From NCBI GenBank assembly GCA_030643245.1, contig DAOWME010000211.1, positions 1-5,250 on the forward strand: a stretch of DNA of 5,250 bases, read 5' to 3'. Source of the stretch: Deltaproteobacteria bacterium (GTDB taxonomy: Bacteria; Desulfobacterota; UBA8473). Of this stretch, positions 5,032 through 5,250 are shown one piece after another (within the stretch, counting starts at the first letter, position 1; the number at the start of each line of letters is the position of its first letter). The notes beneath the pieces were generated by a model that was not told where the DNA came from, did no database searches, and was given only the letters and a program-made list of their open reading frames with translations. The position numbers were made by a program, and so were the translations under genes.

Positions 5032-5250
5032 TCAACCGTCAAGTTGCCAACCGGCTTCTTTCGCTATCCTCTCTCCTCTTTTTACTGCGTAGCTCACCGC
5101 CGCAAGTGTCATGTCAAGCCTTTTTGACAAATCCGCCATTGGAATCCTAAGCTCAATCGCACACCAATAACAGAGTAAGTCCCTGGCCCGGACCCTGTTC
5201 CTTTGCCTTCCTCTTGCGGTTATGTAATCCTTTTCCAAATCGAATAGTGA
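5032..5250 (-). CDS. C-terminal part of an IS200-like / REP-associated tyrosine transposase (RAYT), cut by the right edge
   Basis: A minus-strand frame is open from the right edge to TGA at 5034-5032, giving the last 72 residues. The segment RARDLLCYW, followed by an amphipathic stretch with MADLSKRL, AVSYAVKRGERIA and a short tail, is the helix-turn-helix domain, DnaA C-terminus-like, found at the end of many RAYT/IS200-like transposases (known family architecture). The catalytic Y1 domain with its HUH motif and tyrosine would lie outside the window. The frame continues past the TTG at 5238 to the edge, so that codon is not the true start. The gene converges on the acyl-CoA synthetase gene with a 60-base gap. 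The C-terminal domain is intact here; whether the full gene is intact cannot be told. Confidence 0.75.
   Translation of the reverse strand, partial: SLFDLEKDYITARGRQRNRVRARDLLCYWCAIELRIPMADLSKRLDMTLAAVSYAVKRGERIAKEAGWQLDG

Overview
The window looks like chromosomal DNA of an anaerobic bacterium. It carries an oxygen-sensitive glycyl radical enzyme, an ADP-forming acyl-CoA synthetase subunit and consensus sigma-70-type promoters. I would guess Desulfobacterota or another syntrophic or sulfate-reducing lineage from gene content, but the sequence does not fix the taxon.

Layout. Positions 1-116 hold the last 37 codons of an unidentified plus-strand gene. Positions 117-443 hold no gene I can support, but carry a chain of nested inverted repeats (129-270) and one hairpin (363-393). 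Positions 444-2867 (minus) encode an 807-residue glycyl radical enzyme that resembles the benzylsuccinate synthase branch. Its start is fixed by a strong ribosome binding site just upstream. Positions 2868-3555 are a 688-base divergent intergenic region. It holds a 204-base element with long terminal inverted repeats that looks like a MITE (2889-3092), a minus-strand terminator or attenuator hairpin (3102-3134), and two back-to-back near-consensus promoters, one per gene. It ends in a structured leader ahead of the plus-strand gene. Positions 3556-4971 (plus) encode the alpha-type subunit of an NDP-forming acyl-CoA synthetase. From about 5005 to the right edge lies the 3' end of an IS200-like/RAYT-type transposase gene, pointing back toward the synthetase.

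How the genes may work together. The glycyl radical enzyme keeps the thiyl cysteine (Cys449), the glycyl radical site (Gly783) and an arginine shortly after the cysteine (Arg462) that aligns with the fumarate-contacting arginine of benzylsuccinate synthase. It lacks the Cys-x-Glu signature of the glycyl radical dehydratases and decarboxylases. The best hypothesis is an enzyme that adds a substrate across fumarate, or a close relative of unknown substrate. An acyl-CoA synthetase expressed divergently beside it could activate the resulting carboxylic acid to a CoA thioester. This pairing is inference: no activating enzyme, small subunits or ATP-grasp beta subunit lie inside the window.
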